DNA of 64,000 nucleotides, from the NCBI RefSeq assembly GCF_024204665.1, contig NZ_CP100355.1, forward strand, positions 1,841,451-1,905,450, written 5' to 3'. Positions within the stretch are counted from its first letter, which is position 1. The number at the start of each line of letters is the position of its first letter. The stretch is from Natronosalvus rutilus (GTDB lineage Archaea; Halobacteriota; Halobacteria; Halobacteriales; Natrialbaceae). Shown here piece after piece: positions 27,347 to 35,689 of this stretch. Both the position numbers and the translations under genes were made by a program. The notes beneath the pieces are model-generated. The model had not been told where the DNA came from and did not search any database. It saw only the letters and a program-made list of their open reading frames with translations.

Positions 27347-27400
27347 ACTCGGCCCAGTTCTTCGGATGGCGTCTGTGAGCCGAGACGGCGGGAGGAAAAC

Positions 27401-27428
27401 GTATTTATCCGGCCTGTCTGAACAGACA
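27401..27428 (+). promoter_or_regulatory. Promoter and operator-like palindrome of the MaoC gene
   Basis: A TATA-like TATTTATC at 27402-27409, then the near-perfect palindrome TGTCTGAACAGACA at 27415-27428, then ATG at 27433. The palindrome covers the expected transcription start, a good place for a repressor. Confidence 0.5.
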
Positions 27429-27432
27429 TATC

Positions 27433-27894
27433 ATGGCATACAGCTACGAGCCACACTACTTCGAAGACTTCGAAGTGGGACAGACCTTCGAGAGCGTCGG
27501 CCGAACCGTGACCGAGTCCGACTTCGTCCTCCACTCGATGTTCACCGGCGACTGGACCGAACTCCACACGAACCGCCACTTTGCCGAGGAGGGTCACTTC
27601 GACGGGCGGGTCGCTCACGGCCCGATGACGTTCTCGCTGGCGACCGGGTTCGTCTACCGCTGTGGCATCGTCGAGCGGACGGTCTACGCCTTCCTCGGTA
27701 TGAACTACATGAACATCCCCAACCCAGTCTACATGGACGACACCATCGAACTCGACATGGAGGTCACCGAGAAGCGCGAACTCTCGAGCAAGGACGACGC
27801 GGGTCTGGTGACGATCGATACCACCATGACGAACCAGGAGGACGACGTGGTGTTCGAGGGCGACATGAAGTTCCTCATCAAGCGCCAGGAATAA
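27433..27894 (+). CDS. MaoC-family enoyl-CoA hydratase (hotdog fold)
   Basis: 153 residues. R-specific hydratase type: YFEDFEVGQTFESVGRTVTESD at the start, the hydratase loop FTGDWTELHTNRHFAEEGHF with the catalytic Asp and His near residues 39-50, and GRVAHGPMTFSLATGF. It hydrates 2-enoyl-CoA, or opens a cyclic enoyl-CoA as the MaoC half of PaaZ does. It is monocistronic just ahead of the ABC importer operon, with its own operator-like promoter. Confidence 0.9.
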   Translation: MAYSYEPHYFEDFEVGQTFESVGRTVTESDFVLHSMFTGDWTELHTNRHFAEEGHFDGRVAHGPMTFSLATGFVYRCGIVERTVYAFLGMNYMNIPNPVYMDDTIELDMEVTEKRELSSKDDAGLVTIDTTMTNQEDDVVFEGDMKFLIKRQE

Positions 27895-27966
27895 TATTTT
27901 AACCTCGTTCGGGCTGAACCGTTCGTCTTCGGTCGATTTTCCGCCCGTCGAACTAATCCTGGAACG

Positions 27967-28001
27967 TATATAACCCGTTCATCTACGGGTGAATATTTAT
28001 A
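27967..28001 (+). promoter_or_regulatory. Promoter region of the branched-chain-type ABC importer operon
   Basis: Two TATA-like elements (TATATAAC at 27967-27974 and TATTTATA at 27994-28001) flank a perfect inverted repeat ACCCGT-6-ACGGGT (27973-27990). The first gene starts at 28040. The nested layout suggests an operator; the binding protein is unknown. Confidence 0.45.
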
Positions 28002-28039
28002 CAACATCCACGATAGATGGACTTGTGACTCGAGATACC

Positions 28040-29338
28040 ATGAGCCAGGGGAACAGACGGCAATTTCTCAGGGGTGCAGTCGCTGGCGGGGCGGCCGGGT
28101 TGACCGGACTCGCCGGGTGTATTCAATCGTCAGGTGACGGCAATGGCGACGGTAACGGTAACGAGAATGGGAACGGTAACGGAAACGGCAACGGCGGCGC
28201 AAGCGGAACCGTTCCACTCGCCGTCCTCGAGCCGTTCACGGGACCGTTCAGCGCGCTGGCCGAAGAACGCCACCGAGGAACCGAACTCGCCATCGAACAG
28301 ATAAACGAGAGCGACGAGTACGAGTTCGAATTCGAGTACGAGGACTACGACACCCAGCTCGACTCCGAATCTGCGATCCAGGAGGCGAACAACGCCGTCC
28401 AGTCCCAGGGCGCGGAGTTCTTCACCGGATGCATCTCGAGTTCGGTCGCCCTGGCGATGAACGACTTCGCCCAGAGCAACGAGGTGCTTTACACGCCGGG
28501 GGCAGCCGACGTCTCCATCACCGGGGAGAACTGCAACGAGTGGGTGTTCCGGTTCGAGACGAGCACCGCCCAGATCGCGGAGGTCATGTCCCGGTGGCTG
28601 GCCGAGGAAATGGGTGGCCGGCTGTTCTACCACATCGCCGACTACGCCTACGGCGACTCCGTCCACAACGAGATCGGCACGCGGATGGAGAACCTCAGCG
28701 ACGACTACGAGGAGGTCGGCGTCACGCGGTCTGACCCCGGGTCGTCCAACTTCGCCTCGTTCATCACGCAGATATCCGAGGCGAGCGACGAGGCCGACGC
28801 GCTCGTCGTCGGCATGACCGGCGGCGACCTGGCAACGTTCCTCACGCAGGCGAAGGACAACGGACTCCACGACGAGATCCCCATCGTGACGACCACCGGC
28901 TCGTTCCGGGCAGTCATGGCCGGCGCCGGCGAGGGTGCCTACGGCATCTACAGCGGCACCCGGTACGTTCCGACCATCGAGACCGGCGACAACCAGACGT
29001 TCGTCAGCGACTACCAGGACGCCTACGACGGCGAACTCCCGGACAACTTCTCGCGGGTCGGCTACGAGTCGATCCGAATGGTGGCAAACGGCATCCAGGA
29101 GGCCGGGTCGACCGATCCGGCCGACGTCAAGGACGTCCTGCCCGGGCTGGAACACGAGACCATCTTCGGCCCCGTCGAGTTTCGGGAGTGTGACCAGCAG
29201 GCGACGAACCCGGTCTGGATGGCCGAGTGCGTCGAACCCGAGGAGGGCGACATCGCGGACGTGAATCTCCTCGACGGCTGGGAACTCGACGGCGAAGAGG
29301 CCGCACCAGACTGTGAATCCACCGGATGTTCCCTCTGA
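28040..29338 (+). CDS. Branched-chain amino-acid-type ABC transporter, substrate-binding lipoprotein
   Basis: 432 residues from ATG 28040. N-terminus NRRQFLRGAVAGG is a twin-arginine signal and LAGC is a lipobox, so it is anchored outside the cell by lipid. A Gly/Asn-rich linker (about residues 35-56, encoded by hexamer repeats) leads to a LivJ/Leu-Ile-Val-binding fold: LAVLEPFTGPFSALAEER, GAEFFTGCISSSVALAMN, and a C-terminal CXnC pair. First gene of a binding protein-permease-ATPase operon. The ligand may be a branched-chain amino acid, or an aromatic acid given the catabolic genes upstream. Confidence 0.9.
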   Translation: MSQGNRRQFLRGAVAGGAAGLTGLAGCIQSSGDGNGDGNGNENGNGNGNGNGGASGTVPLAVLEPFTGPFSALAEERHRGTELAIEQINESDEYEFEFEYEDYDTQLDSESAIQEANNAVQSQGAEFFTGCISSSVALAMNDFAQSNEVLYTPGAADVSITGENCNEWVFRFETSTAQIAEVMSRWLAEEMGGRLFYHIADYAYGDSVHNEIGTRMENLSDDYEEVGVTRSDPGSSNFASFITQISEASDEADALVVGMTGGDLATFLTQAKDNGLHDEIPIVTTTGSFRAVMAGAGEGAYGIYSGTRYVPTIETGDNQTFVSDYQDAYDGELPDNFSRVGYESIRMVANGIQEAGSTDPADVKDVLPGLEHETIFGPVEFRECDQQATNPVWMAECVEPEEGDIADVNLLDGWELDGEEAAPDCESTGCSL

Positions 29339-29350
29339 CCGGGTAGTTGA

Positions 29351-31360
29351 ATGATATCTCTCCACGCACTCCTGGCGGCGGACCCGACGGCCGTCTCCTT
29401 CGTCTCGTTGCAGGGACTTCTGGACGGACTCACCGTCGGTCTCATCTACGTCCTGCTGGCCGCTGGACTCTCCGTGATTTTCGGCGTCATGCACGTCATC
29501 AACTTCGCCCACGGCGAGCTCTTCACACTCGGGGCATACTTCGCGCTGGCGCTGATAGCACCACTCGGCGGTGGGTACGCGTTTTTCGCTGCACTGTTGA
29601 TTGCGCCACTGCTCGTCGGCGTCGTCGGCGTGGCGATCGAGCGGTTCACCGTCAGACCGCTGTACGGCCGGGACCCGCTCTATCACATCCTCCTGACGTT
29701 CGGGCTCGTGCTCGTCATCAACGACTTGATATACATCGTCTGGGGGACCGGAAACCGCTCGTTCACTCGGCCCGAAGTCGTTCGCGGCACGTTCGACCTG
29801 GCTGGATTTACGTTTAGTGCGTACAACGTCTTCATCATCGTCTTCGGGAGTCTCGTCGCCCTCGCCGTCTGGGCAGCCCTCGAGTACACTCGCTACGGAC
29901 TCATCATCCGCGCCGGGTCCCAGGACCGCCAGATGGTCCGCAACCTCGGTATCGACATCGACCGATACTATTCGCTGGTGTTCGGTGCTGGCGCCGCCCT
30001 CGCCGCGATCGCGGGGATCACCATCGGCGGAACCCAACAGGTGAGCCCGGAGATGGGCATGGGGTTCATCATCCCAGCGTTCGTCATCGTCGTCCTCGGC
30101 GGTCTGGGGAGTTTCAAGGGCGCGGTCGTCGGCGGCCTTCTCGTGGGTATCCTCCAGGAGACGATTATCCGGCCGAACGTCCCTTCACTCGAGGGGATCG
30201 TGATCTTCCTGCTGATGATCGGCGTCCTGCTGGTTCGCCCCCAGGGGCTGTTCGGCAGCGAAGCGCCGGAGAACGAGGGCGGAGCGTTGCTGACCGGAAC
30301 TGACGGAGGCTTTCTCGACTCGGATACGCGGCTCAAACTCGGTATCGTAATGGTGGTCTTGCTGGTGCTGGTCCCGTTCGGAAGCGGCTGGCTCTACTCG
30401 GGGTACGCGGTCACGCTCGTGACCCGGATGCTCCTGTGGGGGCTGTTCGCCCTCTCCCTGGACTTCGTCATGGGCTACACCGGACTCGTCTCGCTGGGCC
30501 ACGTCCTCTTTTGGGGACTCGGCGGGTACGTGGCTGCCATCACACTGATCAACGTAAGCGAATCCGTATTCGTCGCGATCGGACTGGCAATTCTCCTCTC
30601 GGCGGTCGCCGCGTGGATCGTCGGCTATCTCTCGATTCGCGTCGCCGGCGTCTACTTCGCGATGATCACGCTCGCGTTCGCCGAACTGTTCCACAACGTA
30701 ATCAGCGACCTCGACATTTCCGGTGGTTCCGAGGGACTCTTTGGCTTCAGCGCCTTCTACGGCATCGCCGGCGTGGGCGTCGACCTCACCGAAATCGAGG
30801 TCGTCCTCGGTCCGGTGATCCTCGGGGGTTCCTCTCTGTTCTACTACGTCGTACTGGCTGCACTCGTCGGGTCGTTCTTCCTCACCCGTCGGATCCTCAA
30901 CTCGCCGTTCGGTGCGGTGATGAAGGCGATCCGCGAGAACGAGCAGCGAGCGACGTTCCTCGGCTACAATACGACCGTCTACAAGCGCCGCGCGTTCGTC
31001 ATCAGCGGCGTGGTCGCCGGACTCGCCGGTGGTCTGTCCGCGCTCAACTCGGGGATCATCACGCCATCGGCCACTGAGTGGATCAAGTCGGGCGAGGTCA
31101 TCGTCATGGTCGTCCTCGGCGGCATGGGGACGCTGTACGGTCCGATCCTGGGCGCATTCGTCTTCTTCGGCCTCGAGGCCGTGTTGATGGACTTCATCGG
31201 GGAACGCTGGCGGCTGGTCCTGGGGACCGTTTTCGTCCTCTTCGTAATCTTCCTCCCGCGAGGGCTGGTCTCGCTTCCGGGACAGCTACGCCCACTCCTC
31301 TCGGGTGGACCCGGGTCGAAACCGACCCCAGACGACACGACACCGGGAGGTGACGACTGA
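29351..31360 (+). CDS. Fused LivH-LivM permease of the ABC importer
   Basis: 669 residues in one chain. Residues 1-300 are LivH-like (LLDGLTVGLIYVLLAAGLSV; the family motif VFGVMHVINFAHGELFTLG near 45; GLGSFKGAVVGGLLVGILQE near 245). Residues 320-650 are LivM-like (LDFVMGYTGLVSLGHVLFW near 370; GGMGTLYGPILGAFVF near 600). Most organisms encode these as two genes; no stop or restart separates them here. It forms the membrane channel for the substrate delivered by the lipoprotein. It ends by TGATG overlap with the ATPase gene. Confidence 0.92.
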   Translation: MISLHALLAADPTAVSFVSLQGLLDGLTVGLIYVLLAAGLSVIFGVMHVINFAHGELFTLGAYFALALIAPLGGGYAFFAALLIAPLLVGVVGVAIERFTVRPLYGRDPLYHILLTFGLVLVINDLIYIVWGTGNRSFTRPEVVRGTFDLAGFTFSAYNVFIIVFGSLVALAVWAALEYTRYGLIIRAGSQDRQMVRNLGIDIDRYYSLVFGAGAALAAIAGITIGGTQQVSPEMGMGFIIPAFVIVVLGGLGSFKGAVVGGLLVGILQETIIRPNVPSLEGIVIFLLMIGVLLVRPQGLFGSEAPENEGGALLTGTDGGFLDSDTRLKLGIVMVVLLVLVPFGSGWLYSGYAVTLVTRMLLWGLFALSLDFVMGYTGLVSLGHVLFWGLGGYVAAITLINVSESVFVAIGLAILLSAVAAWIVGYLSIRVAGVYFAMITLAFAELFHNVISDLDISGGSEGLFGFSAFYGIAGVGVDLTEIEVVLGPVILGGSSLFYYVVLAALVGSFFLTRRILNSPFGAVMKAIRENEQRATFLGYNTTVYKRRAFVISGVVAGLAGGLSALNSGIITPSATEWIKSGEVIVMVVLGGMGTLYGPILGAFVFFGLEAVLMDFIGERWRLVLGTVFVLFVIFLPRGLVSLPGQLRPLLSGGPGSKPTPDDTTPGGDD

Positions 31361-32169
31361 TGGCGACCGAGCCGCTCCCGAACAACACAGATCCCATCCT
31401 CCGGACCGAGGGACTGGTCAAACGCTTCGGCGAGTTCACGGCGACGGACCACGTCGACCTCGAACTCGAGCGCGGCGAGTTCCGGAGCCTGATCGGGCCT
31501 AACGGCGCCGGCAAGACGACGCTGTTCAACCTCATCTCGGGCGCCCTCCCTGTCACGGACGGGGAGATCTACTTCGCCGGGCGCGACGACGAGGAACCGA
31601 CGGCCATCACGTCGCTCTCCCCGGCCGAGCGCGTCCGCCGCGGTATCGGCCGATCGTTCCAAATATCAAATATATTTGGAGGATTATCTGTTCGAGAGAA
31701 CGTTAGACTGGCAGTCCAGTCGGTCAACCGAGAGGAAATTGGACTGCTCGAGTCGCTGTTTCGACCGACCGACCGCTACGACGAGATCGCGGCCGAAACC
31801 GAGCGCATCCTCGAGCGTGTCGGCCTCGAATCGGTCGCGGACGTCACCGCCAACGCGCTTGCGTACGGCGATCGCCGTCGTCTCGAGATTGGCGTCGTCC
31901 TGGCGACCGATCCCGAACTGGTCTTGCTCGACGAACCGACCGCCGGAATGAGCGTCGACGAGACGCGAGAGACGATCGAATTAATCCAGAACGTCCTCGT
32001 TGATCAGACATTATTACTCATCGAACACGACATCGAACTTGTCATGGAACTTTCTGACCGAATCAGCGTGTTGAATCACGGCGAACTCCTCGCAGAGGGG
32101 ACACCGAACCAGATCGCCAGCAACCAGGCCGTCCAGGACGCCTACCTCGGAGGGACGCTCGATGAGTGA
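31360..32169 (+). CDS. LivG-type ATP-binding protein of the ABC importer
   Basis: 269 residues. Walker A GPNGAGKTT near residue 47, Q-loop GRSFQISNIFGGL near 101, a signature that reads AYGDRRRLEIG, Walker B VLLDEPTAGM near 190, and the switch His in LIEHDIELVMEL. The Q to D change in the signature loop is worth noting but the family tolerates variation there. Starts on the last base of the permease stop and overlaps the next gene by 8 nt. It contains an AT-rich palindrome at 31659-31679. Confidence 0.92.
   Translation: MATEPLPNNTDPILRTEGLVKRFGEFTATDHVDLELERGEFRSLIGPNGAGKTTLFNLISGALPVTDGEIYFAGRDDEEPTAITSLSPAERVRRGIGRSFQISNIFGGLSVRENVRLAVQSVNREEIGLLESLFRPTDRYDEIAAETERILERVGLESVADVTANALAYGDRRRLEIGVVLATDPELVLLDEPTAGMSVDETRETIELIQNVLVDQTLLLIEHDIELVMELSDRISVLNHGELLAEGTPNQIASNQAVQDAYLGGTLDE
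31659..31679. repeat. AT-rich palindrome inside livG
   Basis: Arms CCAAATAT and ATATTTGG, 8 bp perfect, around CAAAT. It lies in the Q-loop codons of a GC-rich gene. The surrounding 40 bases are much richer in AT than the rest of the operon. Confidence 0.6.
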
Positions 32170-32887
32170 TCGCGTCCCGCTCCTCGAACTCGAGGACGTC
32201 GACGCGGGCTACGGCGAGACGCGTGTCCTGCACGATTTGTCGCTCGCGATCGAGGAGGGCGAAATCGTCTCGCTGATCGGTCGCAACGGGGCCGGTAAGA
32301 CGACGACGCTCCGGTCGATCATGGGCATCGTCACGCCTACCTCGGGAATGATCGCCTATCGCGGCGAGGACATCTCGCACCTCGACGCCACTGCGACCGC
32401 CAGGCGGGGACTCTCGCTCGTCCCCGAGGAACGCCAGATCTTCCCCGAGTTGACCGTCCGCGAGAACCTCGAACTGGCTTCCTACGGCGGGGCCGACGAC
32501 GTCGACTCGCTCTCGGTCGACGCGGCGCTCGAGACGTTCGAGAACCTCGCCGAGCGGGAGGGGAACGCCGGGTCATCGCTCTCGGGCGGCGAACAGCAGA
32601 TGCTCGCCATCGCCCGGGCGCTCGTCGCGGGGGCCGATCTCATCCTGCTCGACGAGCCGACCGAAGGGCTCGCTCCGTACATCGTCCAGGACGTCATGGA
32701 GATCATCGAGGACCTCAACGATCGGGGGATCACGGTCCTCCTGATCGAGCAGAACGTCCACGTCGGCCTCGCCCTCGCGGACCGGAACTACGTCATCAAT
32801 CAGGGCGAGATCGTCTGGGAGGGGACCTCGGCGGAACTCGAGGCCGACGAGGAGGTACTCGATCGGTACCTTGGCGTCACGGCCTGA
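32162..32887 (+). CDS. LivF-type ATP-binding protein of the ABC importer
   Basis: 241 residues. Walker A GRNGAGKTT near residue 40, signature SLSGGEQQMLAIARAL near 140, Walker B LILLDEPTEGL near 162, and LLIEQNVHVGLALAD. It is the second ATPase of the pair that powers LivHM. Overlaps livG by 8 nt and closes the operon; 84 bp separate it from the convergent antiporter gene. Confidence 0.93.
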   Translation: MSDRVPLLELEDVDAGYGETRVLHDLSLAIEEGEIVSLIGRNGAGKTTTLRSIMGIVTPTSGMIAYRGEDISHLDATATARRGLSLVPEERQIFPELTVRENLELASYGGADDVDSLSVDAALETFENLAEREGNAGSSLSGGEQQMLAIARALVAGADLILLDEPTEGLAPYIVQDVMEIIEDLNDRGITVLLIEQNVHVGLALADRNYVINQGEIVWEGTSAELEADEEVLDRYLGVTA

Positions 32888-32971
32888 TTTTCGTCCCCCG
32901 GTGGAGGATTTTGCTCGAGTCGCCGCCGCTCGAGGAGGTCGCGACACCCGCTCACAGCGTCCAACTTACGA

Positions 32972-34240
32972 CTAATTCGTCACGACGCGCATGACGGGGT
33001 TCGCCGTGATTCCGTGGACGACGATCGAGACGAGCACGACGGCCCCAACGAGCGCCCAGAGCAAGTCGGCGTCGGAGAAGGCGGCCTCGTTGAGACCGTG
33101 AGCGAGGTAGTAGAACGAGCCGATCCCGCGGATGCCGAAGAACGCGATGGCGCCGCGTTCGGCCCACCCCGTACTCGAGCCGAGGAAGCCGATGAGGCCG
33201 GCCAGCGGACGCACGAGGAAGACGATGACGATGGCAGCGATCACCGCCTCGAGCGTCAGCGGCGCCAGTAGTCCTCCGGCGATCGCCCCGCCGAAGAAGA
33301 CCATGATGACCCCCATGGAGACCTGTTCGGCGAGTTCGCTGATCTCGTGGAGCGCGTCGTTGTACTCGTGCGACCGTTCGGAACTGCGGATCGTCACCGC
33401 GGCGACGAAGACGGCGATGAAACCGTAGCCCCCGACGAGTTCGGTAATCCCGTAGACGAGGAGCGTCCCGGCGACGGCCTCGAGGCCCTGGACGGACCTG
33501 GCGATCTGCGTGTTCGGTTCGGTACCGAAGATGAGTCTGGCGCTGATCCAGCCGAGGATCACGCCGGCGAGGGTCCCGACGACGATCCGGTAGCCGACGT
33601 CGACCAGCAGCCACTCCCCCATCCAGTTGCCCGGGGCGATGCCGACGAGGGCCATGGCGACAGCGAGGTTCGTGAACGGGAAGGCGAAGCCGTCGTTGAG
33701 TCCGGCCTCGGAGGAGAGCGCGAACCTGACCTCGTCATCGTACTCCCCGTCGCCGACCACGTCTTCTTCGGATCCGTCTCCGGGGTCCTCGACCTGGACT
33801 TCGGAGGCGAGCACCGGATCGGTCGGAGCGATACACGCCCCCAGGAGAATCGCCGTCGGGACGACGAGGCCGACCAGCCACCAGCCAACCAGCGCCGCAC
33901 CGGCGATCGATAACGGCATTGCGATCAGCAGCAATCGCCAGGTCGACGACCAGGCACGCAGTCCTGGCGCCCGGTCGAGTTTCAGTCCGACGCCCATCAA
34001 CGCGATGATGACTCCGAACTCCGCCAGCCGTTCGACGACGTGGCCCTGCTCGAGCGGATCTGGAGCAGGAAGCCCGGTCGGCAACCAGAACGCGAGAAAC
34101 CCTAAAACCACGAAGAAAATGGGCAGAGAAATCGCTCTGTCGGCGACGTATCGGGGAAGCACGGCGATGCCGAACAGCGTCACACCGACGACGACGAAGC
34201 CGATGTCGTACAACTCGAGTACCACAGCGGTACTATCCAT
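32972..34240 (-). CDS. NhaP-type cation/proton antiporter (CPA1)
   Basis: 422 residues from ATG 34240 (MDSTAVVLELYDIGF); the frame is open 13 codons further. About 12 membrane segments. CPA1 motifs are present: LGACIAPTDPVLASEV near residue 125, SSEAGLNDGFAFPFTNL near 175 with the ion-binding ND pair, and AIAFFGIRGIGSFYYLAHGL near 355. It exchanges Na+ (or K+) for H+ to control cytoplasmic pH and sodium. An acidic insertion (DPGDGSEEDVVGDGEYDDE) follows the TDP motif in the cytoplasmic loop. Confidence 0.9.
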   Translation of the reverse strand: MDSTAVVLELYDIGFVVVGVTLFGIAVLPRYVADRAISLPIFFVVLGFLAFWLPTGLPAPDPLEQGHVVERLAEFGVIIALMGVGLKLDRAPGLRAWSSTWRLLLIAMPLSIAGAALVGWWLVGLVVPTAILLGACIAPTDPVLASEVQVEDPGDGSEEDVVGDGEYDDEVRFALSSEAGLNDGFAFPFTNLAVAMALVGIAPGNWMGEWLLVDVGYRIVVGTLAGVILGWISARLIFGTEPNTQIARSVQGLEAVAGTLLVYGITELVGGYGFIAVFVAAVTIRSSERSHEYNDALHEISELAEQVSMGVIMVFFGGAIAGGLLAPLTLEAVIAAIVIVFLVRPLAGLIGFLGSSTGWAERGAIAFFGIRGIGSFYYLAHGLNEAAFSDADLLWALVGAVVLVSIVVHGITANPVMRVVTN

Positions 34241-34312
34241 CAACGATCGGATAAGACCGGACCCGTCAGTTGCAGGCACAGCCTCGTTTGTCGTGGTCGT
34301 CGTTCGTTCGCT

Positions 34313-35008
34313 ATGGACCGACGGTTCGGAGGGGCATCGAGCGAGTCGGAGTCGAGCGAATCGGGGCGGAATGCGTCGGACTCGAGTGTGTCGGGGTGGA
34401 TTGAGTCGAAGTCGACCGAGTCAGAGTCGAGCACCTCGAACCGAATCTCGAGACGCACCGCCCTCGGCATCCTCGCCGTCGGCGTTTCCGCGTCGCTCGC
34501 GGGCTGTACCCAGGACGTCGGCGAGGAACTCCCACCGAATAAGTCCTGGCCGATCGCCGAACTCGTTCCCGACCTGCCGATAACGAAACGGACGGACGTG
34601 TTCGCGGCGGGAATCGAGTCGATAGACGACGAAATCACCGACGAGGAAGCGTTCGCCGAGGCGCTCGAGGCCGAAGGGCTCGAGGTCGAGTCACTCGAGC
34701 GCGAGCGGGACGTGCTGACCCTCGAGTACGTCAACCGGGAGCGGTACGAAACGGGGACGATCCACGAACTCGGGCCGATCACCGGAGCCTACGCGGCCCT
34801 GGTCGACGCCGGCTACGACGCCGTCGCCCTCGCGATCACGATTCTCGACGACGCACCCGAATCCTACGGCTCGGCGACGGTCGAGAGCGCGTGGGCCGAA
34901 CGCTACGTGGCCGGCGACCTGACCGCCGCCGAGTACGGCGAACTGGTGGCGGGGACGATCGACTCGCGGCGCCACCCGCCGTTCGTCGGCGTCTCTCCGG
35001 AGGAGTAG
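34313..35008 (+). CDS. Predicted lipoprotein with a Ser/Glu-rich N-terminal extension, function unknown
   Basis: 231 residues. Residues 1-45 are Ser/Glu/Thr-rich low complexity. NRISRRTALGILAVGVSASL and the lipobox LAGC follow, so the cleaved lipoprotein begins near residue 65. The mature part is acidic with a run of helices and YVNRERYETGTIHELGPITG; no enzyme motif. An extension that long before a twin-arginine signal is odd; translation could start at the GTG 26 codons in. It sits head to head with the antiporter gene. I do not recognise a family. Confidence 0.7.
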   Translation: MDRRFGGASSESESSESGRNASDSSVSGWIESKSTESESSTSNRISRRTALGILAVGVSASLAGCTQDVGEELPPNKSWPIAELVPDLPITKRTDVFAAGIESIDDEITDEEAFAEALEAEGLEVESLERERDVLTLEYVNRERYETGTIHELGPITGAYAALVDAGYDAVALAITILDDAPESYGSATVESAWAERYVAGDLTAAEYGELVAGTIDSRRHPPFVGVSPEE

Positions 35009-35130
35009 CTTTAGACCAACTCGTGGACGCACCGGTCGTCTCGGTAGCCTCGTTCAGGACGTCGCTCGAGTCGGTGCCCATGGCCCGCCTCCCGGGTTTC
35101 CGCCGCCGCCAGCTTGCCGATTCCCGCGGC

Positions 35131-35139
35131 GTTTATTAC
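35131..35139 (+). promoter_or_regulatory. TATA-like box of the KhtT-like gene
   Basis: GTTTATTAC lies 23-31 nt before ATG 35162, so a leaderless transcript is likely for the two-gene antiporter operon. Confidence 0.5.
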
Positions 35140-35161
35140 GTTCCCTTCCCGTCTTCAGGGT

Positions 35162-35656
35162 ATGACCATATACGAGAGCGACCTTCCCGGCGTCGGCAAG
35201 AAGTACGAGGTGGAACTCGAGGACGGGGAGCGCCTCATCATCGTCACCCACAACACGGGTAAACGGGAAATCTACAAGAAAGACGAGGAGGGTGCAGACA
35301 GCGAAAAGGTATTCGAAATGTCCGATCGGCTCGCCCGAAAGGTAGGAACGATCCTCGAGGGCGCGTACTTCCAGCCGGTGCAATCCGACCGCGTCGAGAC
35401 CATGCTCACCGGCGAGACGTTCATCGAGTGGTACAACCTGGACCCGGCCTCGGTACTCGTCGGCCAGACCATCGCCGAGGCACAGATTCGCGAGCGAACC
35501 GGCGTCTCGATCGTCGCGATCCAGCGCGGCGAGGAGGTTCTCGCCGCCCCGGGCCCGGAGACGACGTTCGCGGCCGACGACACGCTCGTCGTCGTCGGCG
35601 ACCGCGACGACTGTCGAGACTTCGAATCACTCGTTGGAGGCGACGGAGGAAGGTGA
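35162..35656 (+). CDS. TrkA-C domain regulatory protein of a K+/H+ antiporter (KhtT-like)
   Basis: 164 residues from ATG 35162 (MTIYESDLPGVGKKYEVE). N-terminal small domain with GERLIIVTHNTGKREIY, then an RCK-C/TrkA-C domain at about 80-160 (DPASVLVGQTIAEAQIRERT, GPETTFAADDTLVVVGDRDD). The same two-part layout is found in bacterial KhtT, which binds ligands and opens the KhtU antiporter. The gene ends 33 nt before the antiporter, so the pair is an operon. The ligand (cyclic nucleotide or other) cannot be inferred. Confidence 0.85.
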   Translation: MTIYESDLPGVGKKYEVELEDGERLIIVTHNTGKREIYKKDEEGADSEKVFEMSDRLARKVGTILEGAYFQPVQSDRVETMLTGETFIEWYNLDPASVLVGQTIAEAQIRERTGVSIVAIQRGEEVLAAPGPETTFAADDTLVVVGDRDDCRDFESLVGGDGGR

Positions 35657-35689
35657 TCCCCGTGCGGCCACCACTGGAGGTGTCCGAGA

